This document shows positions 18,765-27,887 of a stretch of 64,000 bases of DNA, one piece after another. Source of the DNA: Pseudomonadaceae bacterium SI-3 (lineage in GTDB: Bacteria > Pseudomonadota > Gammaproteobacteria > Pseudomonadales > Pseudomonadaceae); contig CP026511.1 in the NCBI GenBank assembly GCA_004010935.1, positions 2,170,001 to 2,234,000 on the forward strand, written 5' to 3'. A program made the translations under genes and the position numbers. A model generated the notes under the pieces. That model was not told where the DNA came from, made no database searches, and saw only the letters and a list, made by a program, of their open reading frames with translations. Positions within the stretch are counted from its first letter, which is position 1. The number at the start of each line of letters is the position of its first letter.

Positions 18765-19754
18765 ATGGCTCGCTTCAAAGCACTGCAAACCAATGAAAAC
18801 GGTGGTCGTTTCGAAACTTGCCTGATCGAACGGGACACTGACGAGTTGCCAGCAGGCGAAGTACTGATTCGAGTCAGCTACTCGTCGCTCAACTACAAGG
18901 ATGCCTTATCGGCGAGTGGCAATCGCGGCGTCACTCGCAACTTTCCACACACACCCGGTATCGATGCAGCAGGGACAGTTGCCGAGTCAAGTGTGGCCGA
19001 CTTTTCCGTAGGTGATGAAGTGATCGTCACCGGTTATGACCTTGGAATGAATACCGCTGGTGGTTTCGGCCAGTATGTTCGGGTGCCGGCAGCGTGGGTC
19101 ATTAAGCGCCCGGTAGGGCTTTCGCTGCGTGAGGCCATGGCGCTCGGCACGGCTGGCCTGACCGCTGCACTGTGCATAGACAAACTTGAGCAAGCAGGTC
19201 TCGAGCCAACTGACGCGCCGATCCTGGTAACGGGCGCGACCGGCGGGGTCGGCAGCATAGCGATAGCCCTGTTGTCCCGCTTGGGATACAAGGTGGCGGC
19301 AGTGACGGGCAAGGCCGAGCAAGGCGACTTCCTTCGCAAGCTTGGCGCGACCCAAATCGTTGAGCGTAGCGCGTTACAGGCTGGCGCCGAGAAGCCCCTG
19401 CTCAAAGAGCAATGGGCGGGGGCGGTCGATACTGTCGGTGGCGATATTCTGTTCAACGTGGTGAAGTCGCTGCAGCGCGGTGCGAGCGTGGCATGTTGCG
19501 GCTTGACCGCGGGAACGAATTTTCAGGCTAACGTACTGCCGTTCATTTTGCGTGGGGTGAATCTACTGGGCGTCGATTCGGTTGAGATCCCTCTGGTCGT
19601 CAAAGCTTCGATGTGGGACAAGCTTTCAGTGCAGTGGAAGCTGCCTAATCTAGACGATTTGGTGCAGGAGATTTCGCTGGAACAGTTGCCTGAAGCGATC
19701 GAGCGTACCTTGGCTGGTCAGCAAACCGGAAGGATGTTGGTTCGACTCGACTGA
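18765..19754 (+). CDS. YhdH/YhfP family NADPH quinone oxidoreductase (MDR family)
   Basis: A 329-residue zinc-independent MDR reductase, related to E. coli AcuI/YhdH (acryloyl-CoA reductase). It shows VSYSSLNYKDALSASGN, PHTPGIDAAGTV, the nucleotide-binding motif LVTGATGGVGSIA and the C-terminal RTLAGQQTGRMLVRL. Likely it reduces an activated double bond with NADPH. It follows sohB closely and is probably cotranscribed. Confidence 0.9.
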   Translation: MARFKALQTNENGGRFETCLIERDTDELPAGEVLIRVSYSSLNYKDALSASGNRGVTRNFPHTPGIDAAGTVAESSVADFSVGDEVIVTGYDLGMNTAGGFGQYVRVPAAWVIKRPVGLSLREAMALGTAGLTAALCIDKLEQAGLEPTDAPILVTGATGGVGSIAIALLSRLGYKVAAVTGKAEQGDFLRKLGATQIVERSALQAGAEKPLLKEQWAGAVDTVGGDILFNVVKSLQRGASVACCGLTAGTNFQANVLPFILRGVNLLGVDSVEIPLVVKASMWDKLSVQWKLPNLDDLVQEISLEQLPEAIERTLAGQQTGRMLVRLD

Positions 19755-19872
19755 GCGTATGGGCAGACGCGGCGCCATTAGCGTTTTGCTTGTTGAGTAT
19801 AGTAAAAACCGATTTCTCCGCTGTTATCGATTGAGAGAAGCTAACGCTACTTCAACGCAGCAGGAGCCGCTC

Positions 19873-19971
19873 ATGAAAACACTGACAGAGAAAATCAAGG
19901 CAGCCTTCGGTAAGAACGCTACGATCGCAATTGAGCGGGTAGAGCACCCGAACTTTTGGATGTACCAGTAA
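19873..19971 (+). CDS. Small protein of 32 residues, unknown function
   Basis: The reading frame codes for MKTLTEKIKAAFGKNATIAI followed by ERVEHPNFWMYQ. It has a strong AGGAG site 6 nt before the ATG and is followed within 3 nt by a good terminator, the layout of a real small gene rather than a chance frame. The first 14 residues could form a basic amphipathic helix. I do not recognise the family. A longer in-frame start at 19759 lacks such a ribosome site. Confidence 0.6.
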   Translation: MKTLTEKIKAAFGKNATIAIERVEHPNFWMYQ

Positions 19972-19973
19972 CG

Positions 19974-20003
19974 AAAAAACCCGCCAAATAGGCGGGTTTT
20001 TTT
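19974..20003. terminator. Bidirectional rho-independent terminator
   Basis: An A-run, stem CCCGCC, loop AAATA, stem GGCGGG and T7 lie between the small gene (plus) and the DUF934 gene (minus). Confidence 0.92.
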
Positions 20004-20025
20004 ACAGCGTATCGTTGGGGCTGCC

Positions 20026-20520
20026 TTATCTGCGGCGAAACAGCGGAAGAGGTTCGTCTGCGGCGGCCTGGTAAGTGACTGAGAAATCATTCAACCCTTC
20101 CAGCGCGTCATAGGGATCGCGATCAGGGCGTACGGCGAAGGCGTCAAAGCCACAACGGCGCATGTAGAACAGCTGATCACGCAGCACATCTCCAATCGCG
20201 CGAATTTCGCCTTTGTAACCGTAGCGATCTCGTAGCAGTCGCGCAGTCGAGTAATGACGGCCGTCGGTGAACGCGGGGAAGTTCAGTGCGATGACCTGAA
20301 AATGTTCCAGATCATCGGCAATCTCTTCCACGGCCTCGTCGGAGTCCAGCCAGATGCCGAGACCGCCGTCACGAACCTTCAGGGCGTGGGCGTGATCGAG
20401 CCATAGCTGGAACGGCACGATCAGATCGTCGCAATTGGACAAGCCATCAAGGGTCACATCCTTGGGCAGCAGGTGCCAGGTCTCGTCGATGACCTGGCCG
20501 TCCTTAATGATTCGCTGCAT
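20026..20520 (-). CDS. DUF934 protein, sulfite-reduction partner
   Basis: A 164-residue DUF934 protein (MQRIIKDGQVIDETWHLLP; the region GLGIWLDSDEAVEEIADDL; ALNFPAFTDGRHYSTARLLR). This family almost always follows the siroheme nitrite/sulfite reductase in Pseudomonas and beta-proteobacteria and is thought to assist sulfite reduction, but its activity is not known. The start at 20520 has AGGAG upstream and overlaps the end of the reductase gene by 17 nt, so translation is coupled. The upstream frame to 20580 lies inside the reductase gene. Confidence 0.92.
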   Translation of the reverse strand: MQRIIKDGQVIDETWHLLPKDVTLDGLSNCDDLIVPFQLWLDHAHALKVRDGGLGIWLDSDEAVEEIADDLEHFQVIALNFPAFTDGRHYSTARLLRDRYGYKGEIRAIGDVLRDQLFYMRRCGFDAFAVRPDRDPYDALEGLNDFSVTYQAAADEPLPLFRRR

Positions 20521-22162
20521 AGACGCGCTCCTTGAAGGGGTCGATACCGATTCGGCGGTAAGTATCGAGAAACTGTTCATCTTCTGTACGCTGCTCCACG
20601 TAGACGCCGATGACCTTTTCGATCACGTCGGGCATGACATCCTGGGCAAAGGATGGACCGAGGATCTGGCCGAGGCTCGCATTTCGCCCTGAGCTGCCGC
20701 CGAGCGAAACCTGATAGAACTCCGCGCCTTTCTTATCTACGCCAAGAATGCCGATGTGACCCACATGGTGGTGTCCGCATGCGTTCATGCAACCGGAGAT
20801 GTTCAGGTCGATATCGCCGATGTCGAACAAATAATCCATGTCATCGAAGCGGCGTTGAATGGCTTCGGCGATCGGGATCGATTTGGCATTCGCCAGGGAG
20901 CAGAAATCGCCACCTGGGCAGCAGATGATGTCGGTCAGCAAGCCGATGTTTGGCGTGGCGACTCCTAGTTCGCGTAACTCATGCCACAGCTCGAACAGAC
21001 GTGACTGCTCGACATCGGCCAGGATCATGTTCTGCTCGTGGGAGTTGCGTACTTCGCCAAAGCTGTATCTATCCGCCAGATCGGCAATGGTATCGAGCTG
21101 CTTGTCTGTCACGTCACCTGGCGCTACGCCGGTGCTTTTCAGTGACAACGTGACCGCTGCGTAACCGGATTTCTTGTGAGCGACAACGTTGCGCTCACGC
21201 CAGCGAGCGAAGCCTGGGTGCTCGGCATCAAGCTGGGCGAGCACAGCGCTCTGGTCTTCGAGAGATTTGTACGCCGGGTCGACGAAGAATTTGCTGACCC
21301 GCTCGACCTCGGCTTCGGTCAAAGTATTCGCGCCGTCTTTCAAATACGACCACTCGGCCTCTACACGCTCGGCAAACACTTCCGGAGTTAGGGCCTTGAC
21401 CAGAATCTTGATGCGCGCCTTGAACTTGTTGTCCCGGCGGCCATAGCGGTTGTACACCCGCAGAATCGCATCGAGATAGGTCAACAGGTGCTGCCATGGC
21501 AGGAACTCATTGATAAAGCTGCCCACGATCGGCGTACGGCCAAGACCGCCACCCACGGATACGCGGAAGCCCAGCTCGCCTGCCTCGTTGTTGACCGCTT
21601 CGAGCCCGATGTCATGGACCTCGATGGCTGCACGGTCACTCGCAGCGCCGTTCACCGCAATCTTGAACTTGCGTGGCAGGAATGCGAACTCTGGATGGAA
21701 GGTCGACCACTGACGAATGATCTCGCACCAGGGGCGGGGGTCGACTAGCTCGTCTTTGGCCACGCCGGCGAACTGGTCGGTGGTGGTATTGCGGATGCAG
21801 TTGCCGCTGGTCTGGATGGCGTGCATCTGCACGGTTGCCAGTTCGGCGAGAATGTCAGGGACATCCTCCAGCTCGGGCCAGTTTAGCTGCACGTTGGTAC
21901 GGGTACTGATGTGGGCATAGCCCTTATCGTACCGACGGGTGATGTCGGCCAGCTTGCGGATCTGAGTAGACGACAACAGCCCATAAGGCACAGCAATGCG
22001 CAGCATCGGCGCATAGCGCTGGATGTACAGACCGTTCTGCAGGCGAAGAGGCAACAATTCTGCGTCAGTCAGTTCACCGGCGAGATAGCGGCGAATCTGG
22101 TCACGGAACTGACGCACGCGATCCTCGATGATGTGTTGGTCATACTGGTCGTATACGTACAT
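20504..22162 (-). CDS. cysI: Nitrite/sulfite reductase, siroheme and 4Fe-4S hemoprotein
   Basis: An assimilatory siroheme reductase (552 aa) that reduces sulfite to sulfide for cysteine synthesis. It has the two-fold ferrodoxin-like domains (PYGLLSSTQIRKLADI ... TRTNVQLNWPELEDVPDIL). The cluster/siroheme cysteines lie in DIICCPGGDFCSLANAKS and SGCMNACGHHHVGHIG. The single-protein form and its coupling to DUF934 are the usual Pseudomonas arrangement; nitrite as substrate cannot be excluded. AGGA lies before the ATG. Confidence 0.93.
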   Translation of the reverse strand: MYVYDQYDQHIIEDRVRQFRDQIRRYLAGELTDAELLPLRLQNGLYIQRYAPMLRIAVPYGLLSSTQIRKLADITRRYDKGYAHISTRTNVQLNWPELEDVPDILAELATVQMHAIQTSGNCIRNTTTDQFAGVAKDELVDPRPWCEIIRQWSTFHPEFAFLPRKFKIAVNGAASDRAAIEVHDIGLEAVNNEAGELGFRVSVGGGLGRTPIVGSFINEFLPWQHLLTYLDAILRVYNRYGRRDNKFKARIKILVKALTPEVFAERVEAEWSYLKDGANTLTEAEVERVSKFFVDPAYKSLEDQSAVLAQLDAEHPGFARWRERNVVAHKKSGYAAVTLSLKSTGVAPGDVTDKQLDTIADLADRYSFGEVRNSHEQNMILADVEQSRLFELWHELRELGVATPNIGLLTDIICCPGGDFCSLANAKSIPIAEAIQRRFDDMDYLFDIGDIDLNISGCMNACGHHHVGHIGILGVDKKGAEFYQVSLGGSSGRNASLGQILGPSFAQDVMPDVIEKVIGVYVEQRTEDEQFLDTYRRIGIDPFKERVYAANH

Positions 22163-22390
22163 AAATGTCCTGTTTTTTCAGGCTGTCTACAGCTTCTGCG
22201 CGCACGGCCGCGCACCCGTTGATGGGAGGCCGGCACGATACCAGCTAGCGTTTATGCGCAAAAGTGATGTTTGGGAATATGTTTAGAACGAAACGCTGCT
22301 TTTCAGGCATTTCAATCGCTGGCCTTGAGCGCTCCGTATGCATGGTCTTAACTGCAATCAATGCGATCCTCAACGACAAGGTATACCGCT

Positions 22391-22504
22391 GTGTCAGAGC
22401 ATTTGAAACGCCATGATAATGACAGCCGCGCAGATGCCGCCGCGATCTTCTTTCTGATCCTGCTCGCAGTGGCGACAGCAGTGTTCTGGGTTAGCCACCA
22501 ATAA
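22391..22504 (+). CDS. Small single-helix membrane protein (37 residues)
   Basis: A GTG-initiated frame codes for MSEHLKRHDNDSRADAAAIF followed by FLILLAVATAVFWVSHQ. It consists of a polar N-terminus and one clear transmembrane helix (about residues 17-35). AAGG lies about 11 nt upstream. It lies between the divergent cysI gene and the DUF2970 gene on the other strand. Single-helix proteins of this size are often accessory subunits of membrane complexes; the partner is unknown. Confidence 0.5.
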   Translation: MSEHLKRHDNDSRADAAAIFFLILLAVATAVFWVSHQ

Positions 22505-22528
22505 CCTGGCGGCCTCTACATAACCGGG

Positions 22529-22747
22529 TTAAACGCCGACTAGATAGAGCACCAGCTTGACGATACCCAGAATCACCAGGACGAACGCTACGGTGAAGCC
22601 GACGCCGAGCAGAATGAAATGGCTGGGTTTACCGTGGCTGAAATCCCGCACTCGATTCTTCCCGCTCTGCACGCCCAAAGCGCCGGCCAGCATGCTTTGA
22701 AGCATCTGCCGTAGCGTGAGCGATTTGGGTTGCCTATCGTCGTCCAT
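22529..22747 (-). CDS. DUF2970 small membrane protein
   Basis: A 72-residue protein matching DUF2970: TLRQMLQSMLAGALGVQSGK, then NRVRDFSHGKPSHFILLG and a C-terminal transmembrane helix (VAFVLVILGIVKLVLYLV). Function is unknown; relatives are common in Pseudomonas and beta-proteobacteria. It points toward the small plus-strand gene and is divergent from the B12-regulated operon. Confidence 0.85.
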   Translation of the reverse strand: MDDDRQPKSLTLRQMLQSMLAGALGVQSGKNRVRDFSHGKPSHFILLGVGFTVAFVLVILGIVKLVLYLVGV

Positions 22748-22914
22748 TAAGTGTCTCCGTGAGGCTGAGTGCCTGAAGTCTAGTCAGCAATCCTGCTTCT
22801 GGAGAGATCAATCCGATGGTTAGCGACATCAACGGGTCGTCACGCTTGTCGTTGCTTGATCTTGCCTAAGTCGGCGCGTAAGGTTCGCGCCTCGGCCGCC
22901 TAGCGGTTGAACAA

Positions 22915-23045
22915 TTGAAGTGCGTGGTGCCCGGATCATGGTCCGGGTTAAATGGGAAATCAGTGCAAGCTGATGCTGCCCCCGCAACGGTAGAGTCGAT
23001 CCGACTGAGCCCGATACCAGCCCGTACTTCCCAGGAACTGTCGCG
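22915..23045 (+). ncRNA. Cobalamin (AdoCbl) riboswitch
   Basis: The conserved core is plain: GGTGCCCGGATC (P3-side), GTTAAATGGGAA, CAGTGCAAGCTGATGCTG, CCCCCGCAACGGTA (the B12 box) and GAGCCCGATACCAGCC. Boundaries are approximate. Binding of adenosylcobalamin normally lowers expression of the downstream gene, here the CobN-like operon. The distance from the B12 box to the ATG (about 140 nt) leaves room for a separate expression platform. Confidence 0.93.
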
Positions 23046-23102
23046 GTGGGCGACGTCCTCAGTTTTGTCGCTGTGCCGGTTTGGCTAGGCGCCTTATCTG
23101 TT

Positions 23103-23128
23103 GCCCACTGCACCCGGATGGAGTGGGC
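23103..23128 (+). promoter_or_regulatory. Ribosome-site-sequestering hairpin upstream of the CobN-like gene
   Basis: GCCCACT (23103-23109) pairs perfectly with AGTGGGC (23122-23128), which ends at the ATG. The ribosome site GGATGGAG lies in the loop and 3' arm. This is the expected OFF structure of a riboswitch acting at translation; there is no terminator-like T-run between the aptamer and the gene. Confidence 0.65.
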
Positions 23129-26100
23129 ATGTCTTTCGCCTTTCGCTGCGTGGCACTAGCGCTTCTGTTACTGACGCAAGTGGCACCGGTCAGTGCCAGT
23201 CAGATCAACGCGATCATTTCCCAATACAGCGCTGCCGAGTTCGCTTCAGCTGCCGCTTTGCTAAAGCAGCGATTCCCTGAGCGTACCGTTAGTGCCCGTA
23301 CTCCGGAGCAGCTGGCAGAGCTGGACGACGCCGCGATCGCCCAATGGCTTGCCAGTGGAAGGCGTTTGCTCGTGGTGGGTGTATTCGGGGCGGAAGTCGA
23401 GCGTTTGCGACCGTTGATCGAGCGACACAGCATGGGCGAGCGTTTCATCATGCATAGCGATCAGGCGTTGGTGGCGATGAGTCGCACCAATGACCGCATG
23501 GTGTTTGCCAACCGTGATCAGGCGGTAAGCCTGGGGGCTGAAAAACCCGCTGGTGATCTGGATGCGTGGGTGCAGTCGCTAGCGGCCGCCAACCCGATTC
23601 AAGCCCAATGGATCGAAGCGCGCAGTTATTGGCTGGCCGGTGGTAGCGATAATATTGCGCGGTTGCTGGTGTGGCTGACGGACCGCGACAACCCAGGTGG
23701 CACTGCCGAGCCTGCACAGGCTCGGCCGGCGATGCGCCTCTATCAGGACGGCGCGGTAAGGGAAGCTCAGGATCTCGCCTGGCGCGGCGAGCGAATGGTT
23801 GCGGTGATTGACCATGGCCGTGCTGATCGACGCGGAGATGCCGACCTCAACGATGCATTGTGTCAGACCCTGCAGCAACGCGACATCGCGTGCGTCAGCC
23901 TCTTTGCCAACTGGGGTGAGGGCACGCTGCAGGCGTTACATTGGCTAAACGACGCTGCGCACCCACCGCTGGCAGCGGTGGTTGTGCTGCAGGATTTCGT
24001 CCTCGGCGGCGGTGAGGGGCGCGAGGAGGCAACCGAACTCCTCAAACAGCTCAATGTGCCTGTATTCAAGGCGCTGCGTCTGGACGACCGCGACGAGAAC
24101 GCGTGGCAGCTTTCCAGCGATGGGCTCGGTCGTGACAAGGTGCATTACCGGCTGGCGATGCCCGAATTGCAGGGTACCGGTCAACCGATGGTGCTCGCGG
24201 CTTGGGAGTCGTCCCAGATCGACCCAAATTCGGGGATTCGCTTTGGCTTCAGTCAACCGTTACCTTCTCGTGTCGAGGCCATGGCGGCTCGCCTGGGCCG
24301 TTGGCAGCAGCTGCAGACGAAGGCGAATGCGGACAAGCGCTTGGCGATCGTCTACTACAACCACCCACCGGGGCGGCACAACATCGGCGCGGATAACCTC
24401 GATGTACCGCAATCGCTGTTTGCCATCCTTCAGCGTTTGAAAACTGAAGGCTACGACACTGGAATGCTGCCAGGCTCGCCCGAGCAGCTGCTGGAGCTGC
24501 TGCAAGAGCAGGGCGTCAACCTGCCGGAACAGGGCGATGCGCTGGCTGCGATGGCACGCAAGGCCGTTACGGTCGATACCGATGATTACCGTCGCTGGTT
24601 TCATTCGCTGCCGTCGGCATTGCAGGCGGAGATGGTCCTAGGCCCGCTGGGATATTGGAATGCGCAAATGCGCCGCGCGTTACAAGCCTCACAGCTGGAC
24701 ATCGCCAGATTGACTCTGAAAAACGGTTCCAGCGAGCTGCACCATGTGCTCGACGGTGTCGACCATCCGGCACGCGAGCGCGCGTTGGATCTGTTAGCCC
24801 AGCTCGAAACCTTTTATGAGCAGGCGCTGAGCCAGCCCGGGCTGGCTGATTGGGGCCAGGCTGACAGCCTCATTCAGGCGCTGGCAGAGACGGGCATTGA
24901 GGGGTTGCGCGGGTGGGGAGAGGCGCCGGGTCAGGTCATGGTGCATGACGGCCAGATGGTGCTGCCGGGGGTGCAGTTTGGCAACATCTTCATCGGGCCG
25001 CAGCCCCCCAGGGGCTGGGAAGTCGACGAGGAACTGCTCCATGCCAACCTGGTGTTCCCGCCACCCCATCAGTACCTGGCCCTGTATCACTGGTTGCGTG
25101 ACGAGTTCAGGGCTGATGCGCTGATCCACCTGGGTCGTCACTCCACCTATGAGTTTCTGCCGCGTCGTCGAGCAGGGCTCAGTGCCGAAGACTACCCGAC
25201 GCAGATCGTCGGTGACCTGCCGAGCATCTATCCCTACATCGTCGATGGGGTTGGCGAAGGGATTCAGGCCAAGCGTCGTGGGCTGGCCGTCATGATCGAT
25301 CACCTGACTCCGCCGCTGGTGGCTACGCCGCTTTATGACGATCTGCTCAAGTTGCGCCAATTGATCGAGAGCTTCGAGACGGGCACTGGCAGCAGCGAAG
25401 GGCCGGCGCGGCGCGCCACCATTGCAGAGATCAAGCGGTTGGTGACTCGTTCCGGGCTGGAACCCGAGCTTCGTGAGTCCATGGCCGAGCCGCTGGCAGC
25501 GCGCGGTATCGATTTCGAACAGGTGGATGATGACTTGCTGGTGCACGAGGTCGGGCATTACCTGACGAATATTCAGGAGCGCTTCATGCCGCTTGGCCTG
25601 CATGTGTTCGGCCAGCCCTGGGCGCCGGAAGCCGTGGACACCTTGCTGGCGTCCATGAATACCGAAGAGTCGCGTTACCGGCAGGCACTGATTGATTCAC
25701 CGGATGCGGAAATGCAGGCGCTGGTCGACGCGCTCAACGGCCGATTCGTCGAGCCAGGCAAAGGCAACGATCCGATCCGTACGCCGGAGGCGTTACCGAC
25801 CGGGCGCAATTTCCATGCGCTCGACAGTAGCCTGATCCCGAGTCGCATCGGCTGGAGTATCGGCAGCGAGCTGGCCGACCGTGCGCGACAGCGGCCAATG
25901 GAGCAGGGCGGACGCGAGGCCGTCATTCTCTGGGCATCCGATACCGTCCGTGATGAAGGCGCCATGATCGCCTTCGGACTGGACCTGCTTGGCGTAGAAC
26001 CTGTGTGGAACAGCCGGGGCATCGTCGAAGGCATCAAGCGAATACCTGCTTCAGCCGGGCGCGAGCGACGCGACCTGATGTTCACCACCTCCGGTTTGTT

Positions 26101-27409
26101 TCGCGATCTCTATGCCGATCAGCTTGCACTGCTCGAACGCGGAGTACTGCTAGCGCTGGACGGCGCCAGCGAAACCATTCGCCGTGACTACCCTGCCCTG
26201 CGTACGTCGTTGGATGCGGCACTGCAACCGCTCGGTGCGCTCGCAAGTGGCGGCGATGAAAGTCTGGCGTTGAATCTGGTGGCGGCTAATTGGGTGCGGG
26301 ACGCCGCGCAGCGACTCGACTCAGGCGCTGAGCCTGAGCAAGCCGGTAGCCTCGCCGCGTTGCGGCTCTTCGGTGTCGCACCGGGCGCTTACGGTGCTGG
26401 GGTCAATACGCTTGTCGAGCGTTCCGGAAGCTGGCAGGACCGCGGTGAGCTTGCACGTAGCTACGTCAATCGCATGGGGCATGCGTATGGCATGAACCAC
26501 CAGGGCGAGCCCGTGCAGGCGGTCTTCGAAGACAGCCTGAAACACGTCACCCGCACCTATCTCGGCCGTTCGAGCAATCTGTATGGGCTGATGGACAACA
26601 ACGATGCGTTTGACTACCTCGGCGGGTTGAGCATGGCCGTGGAGCACCTGAGCGGAAAAGCGCCGGAGAATTTCGTCAGCTGGCACAACGATCCGCGGAA
26701 GGTTCGTCTTGAGCCACTGCAGCAGGCGCTGTTGGCTGAATTGCGCGGGCGATTCCTGAATCCGGCCTGGATCAAGGCGTTGATGCAGCATGACTACGCC
26801 GGCGCGCGGACCATGGGCAGCGAGTTCCTGGAGTACCTCTGGGGCTGGCAGGTCACCAATCCGGACATCATCAAGGACAGCGCCTGGGAAGAGGTGAAGG
26901 CGGTGTATCTGGATGACAAGCACGCGCTTGGAGTCGACGCCTTTCTCGAGAAAGGCGCCAACGTCCATGTCAAAAGCAACATGCTCGCAATCATGCTGGT
27001 GGCGATTCAGAAGGGCTTTTGGAAGGCCGACGAGGCGACCCAGTACGCGCTGGCCGAGCAGTTCGCAGCCCTGGTTGCTGAGCACGGCTTGCCGGGAAGT
27101 GGGCATACCCGGCCGGATCATCCGATGTTCGAGTGGCTGATGCCGAAGCTATCCGACCCATTGCGCGACGCACTGCAGGCTCGGCTCGATTCGGCACTGC
27201 GCGCGGCGCCGCAAACGAACCCACCGAGCAGTATCAGCGAGATTCAGCCGGAGGCGACGGACATGCCACAAGCCGCGCCAGATCAAACTGAAACACAAGG
27301 TGATCAAAGCGCTAGCCGATACCTTTGGCTGGCTGCACTGATCGTTCTGCTGCTATTAGGGCTTGGCATCTGGCGTGGTCGTGGGCCTCGGCCGAGGGGA
27401 GTTGCGTAG
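23129..27409 (+). CDS. Exported, membrane-anchored CobN-like cobaltochelatase family protein
   Basis: The 1426-residue product belongs to the CobN/BchH (metal chelatase large subunit) family: PPHQYLALYHWLRDEF, then IHLGRHSTYEFLPRR and GVGEGIQAKRRGLAVMIDHL. Unlike cytoplasmic CobN it begins with a signal peptide (MSFAFRCVALALLLLTQVAP then VSAS) and ends with a transmembrane helix (about 1402-1420) and a basic tail. The bulk should therefore lie in the periplasm anchored at the inner membrane. The canonical active-site run H-x-GKHGxxEWLPGK reads HLGRHSTYEFLPRR, keeping H667, H671 and E675 but not the GK/HG residues. The start at 23129 follows GGATGGAG. P. aeruginosa has a similar gene next to ExbB-like and DUF2149 genes. 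It is not the cob-pathway chelatase by context. Confidence 0.88.
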   Translation: MSFAFRCVALALLLLTQVAPVSASQINAIISQYSAAEFASAAALLKQRFPERTVSARTPEQLAELDDAAIAQWLASGRRLLVVGVFGAEVERLRPLIERHSMGERFIMHSDQALVAMSRTNDRMVFANRDQAVSLGAEKPAGDLDAWVQSLAAANPIQAQWIEARSYWLAGGSDNIARLLVWLTDRDNPGGTAEPAQARPAMRLYQDGAVREAQDLAWRGERMVAVIDHGRADRRGDADLNDALCQTLQQRDIACVSLFANWGEGTLQALHWLNDAAHPPLAAVVVLQDFVLGGGEGREEATELLKQLNVPVFKALRLDDRDENAWQLSSDGLGRDKVHYRLAMPELQGTGQPMVLAAWESSQIDPNSGIRFGFSQPLPSRVEAMAARLGRWQQLQTKANADKRLAIVYYNHPPGRHNIGADNLDVPQSLFAILQRLKTEGYDTGMLPGSPEQLLELLQEQGVNLPEQGDALAAMARKAVTVDTDDYRRWFHSLPSALQAEMVLGPLGYWNAQMRRALQASQLDIARLTLKNGSSELHHVLDGVDHPARERALDLLAQLETFYEQALSQPGLADWGQADSLIQALAETGIEGLRGWGEAPGQVMVHDGQMVLPGVQFGNIFIGPQPPRGWEVDEELLHANLVFPPPHQYLALYHWLRDEFRADALIHLGRHSTYEFLPRRRAGLSAEDYPTQIVGDLPSIYPYIVDGVGEGIQAKRRGLAVMIDHLTPPLVATPLYDDLLKLRQLIESFETGTGSSEGPARRATIAEIKRLVTRSGLEPELRESMAEPLAARGIDFEQVDDDLLVHEVGHYLTNIQERFMPLGLHVFGQPWAPEAVDTLLASMNTEESRYRQALIDSPDAEMQALVDALNGRFVEPGKGNDPIRTPEALPTGRNFHALDSSLIPSRIGWSIGSELADRARQRPMEQGGREAVILWASDTVRDEGAMIAFGLDLLGVEPVWNSRGIVEGIKRIPASAGRERRDLMFTTSGLFRDLYADQLALLERGVLLALDGASETIRRDYPALRTSLDAALQPLGALASGGDESLALNLVAANWVRDAAQRLDSGAEPEQAGSLAALRLFGVAPGAYGAGVNTLVERSGSWQDRGELARSYVNRMGHAYGMNHQGEPVQAVFEDSLKHVTRTYLGRSSNLYGLMDNNDAFDYLGGLSMAVEHLSGKAPENFVSWHNDPRKVRLEPLQQALLAELRGRFLNPAWIKALMQHDYAGARTMGSEFLEYLWGWQVTNPDIIKDSAWEEVKAVYLDDKHALGVDAFLEKGANVHVKSNMLAIMLVAIQKGFWKADEATQYALAEQFAALVAEHGLPGSGHTRPDHPMFEWLMPKLSDPLRDALQARLDSALRAAPQTNPPSSISEIQPEATDMPQAAPDQTETQGDQSASRYLWLAALIVLLLLGLGIWRGRGPRPRGVA

Positions 27410-27410
27410 C

Positions 27411-27887
27411 GTGTTCGACAATCAATTGTTCAGTTGGCTGCATCTGCTGGTGGGCTGGCTGTTGCAGCCTGTGACCTGGGGCCTGTTCGGGCTTTTGGCG
27501 TTGGCCATTTGCGATGCCGGTGTCGCAATGGGTGAGCGCCTGGGTGGGCTGAGGCGCTGGCGCCAGCTGCCCGCTGCGGAGATCGAGCGGCGCGCGCGTC
27601 GAAGGCTTGATCGAGCCGATCTAGTGGCGCGGATTGGCCCCATGCTCGGACTGATGGGAACGCTGATCCCGCTGGGCCCCGGCTTGGCGGCCCTGGGAGA
27701 TGGCAACGTGCAGATCCTCAGCGTGGCTATGCGCGTAGCCTTCGACACGACGGTGCTTGGTTTGCTGATCGGCGTACTCGGTTTCGCACTGGGCCGCTTG
27801 CGCCGGCGTTGGTACGACGAACTACTGGACGAACTCGAAGCCCGGTCGATTAAGGAGCGCGACGATGAGCCGGCGCTGGCGCTCTAG
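27411..27887 (+). CDS. MotA/TolQ/ExbB family proton-channel protein
   Basis: A 158-residue inner-membrane protein with three hydrophobic helices. The conserved channel core is RIGPMLGLMGTLIPLGPGL followed by AMRVAFDTTVLGLLIG, typical of TolQ/ExbB. Such proteins form a proton-conducting pentamer around an ExbD/TolR dimer and energise envelope machines. It starts with a GTG one base after the CobN-like stop, with AGGGGAG upstream, and overlaps the next gene by 23 nt, so the three genes form one operon. No tonB or tolR gene is adjacent; the DUF2149 protein is the natural partner. Confidence 0.9.
   Translation: MFDNQLFSWLHLLVGWLLQPVTWGLFGLLALAICDAGVAMGERLGGLRRWRQLPAAEIERRARRRLDRADLVARIGPMLGLMGTLIPLGPGLAALGDGNVQILSVAMRVAFDTTVLGLLIGVLGFALGRLRRRWYDELLDELEARSIKERDDEPALAL

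Noticed and set aside
24794..25603. A 269-codon frame antisense to the CobN-like gene
   Set aside because: Fully inside the CobN-like gene with no supporting signals.
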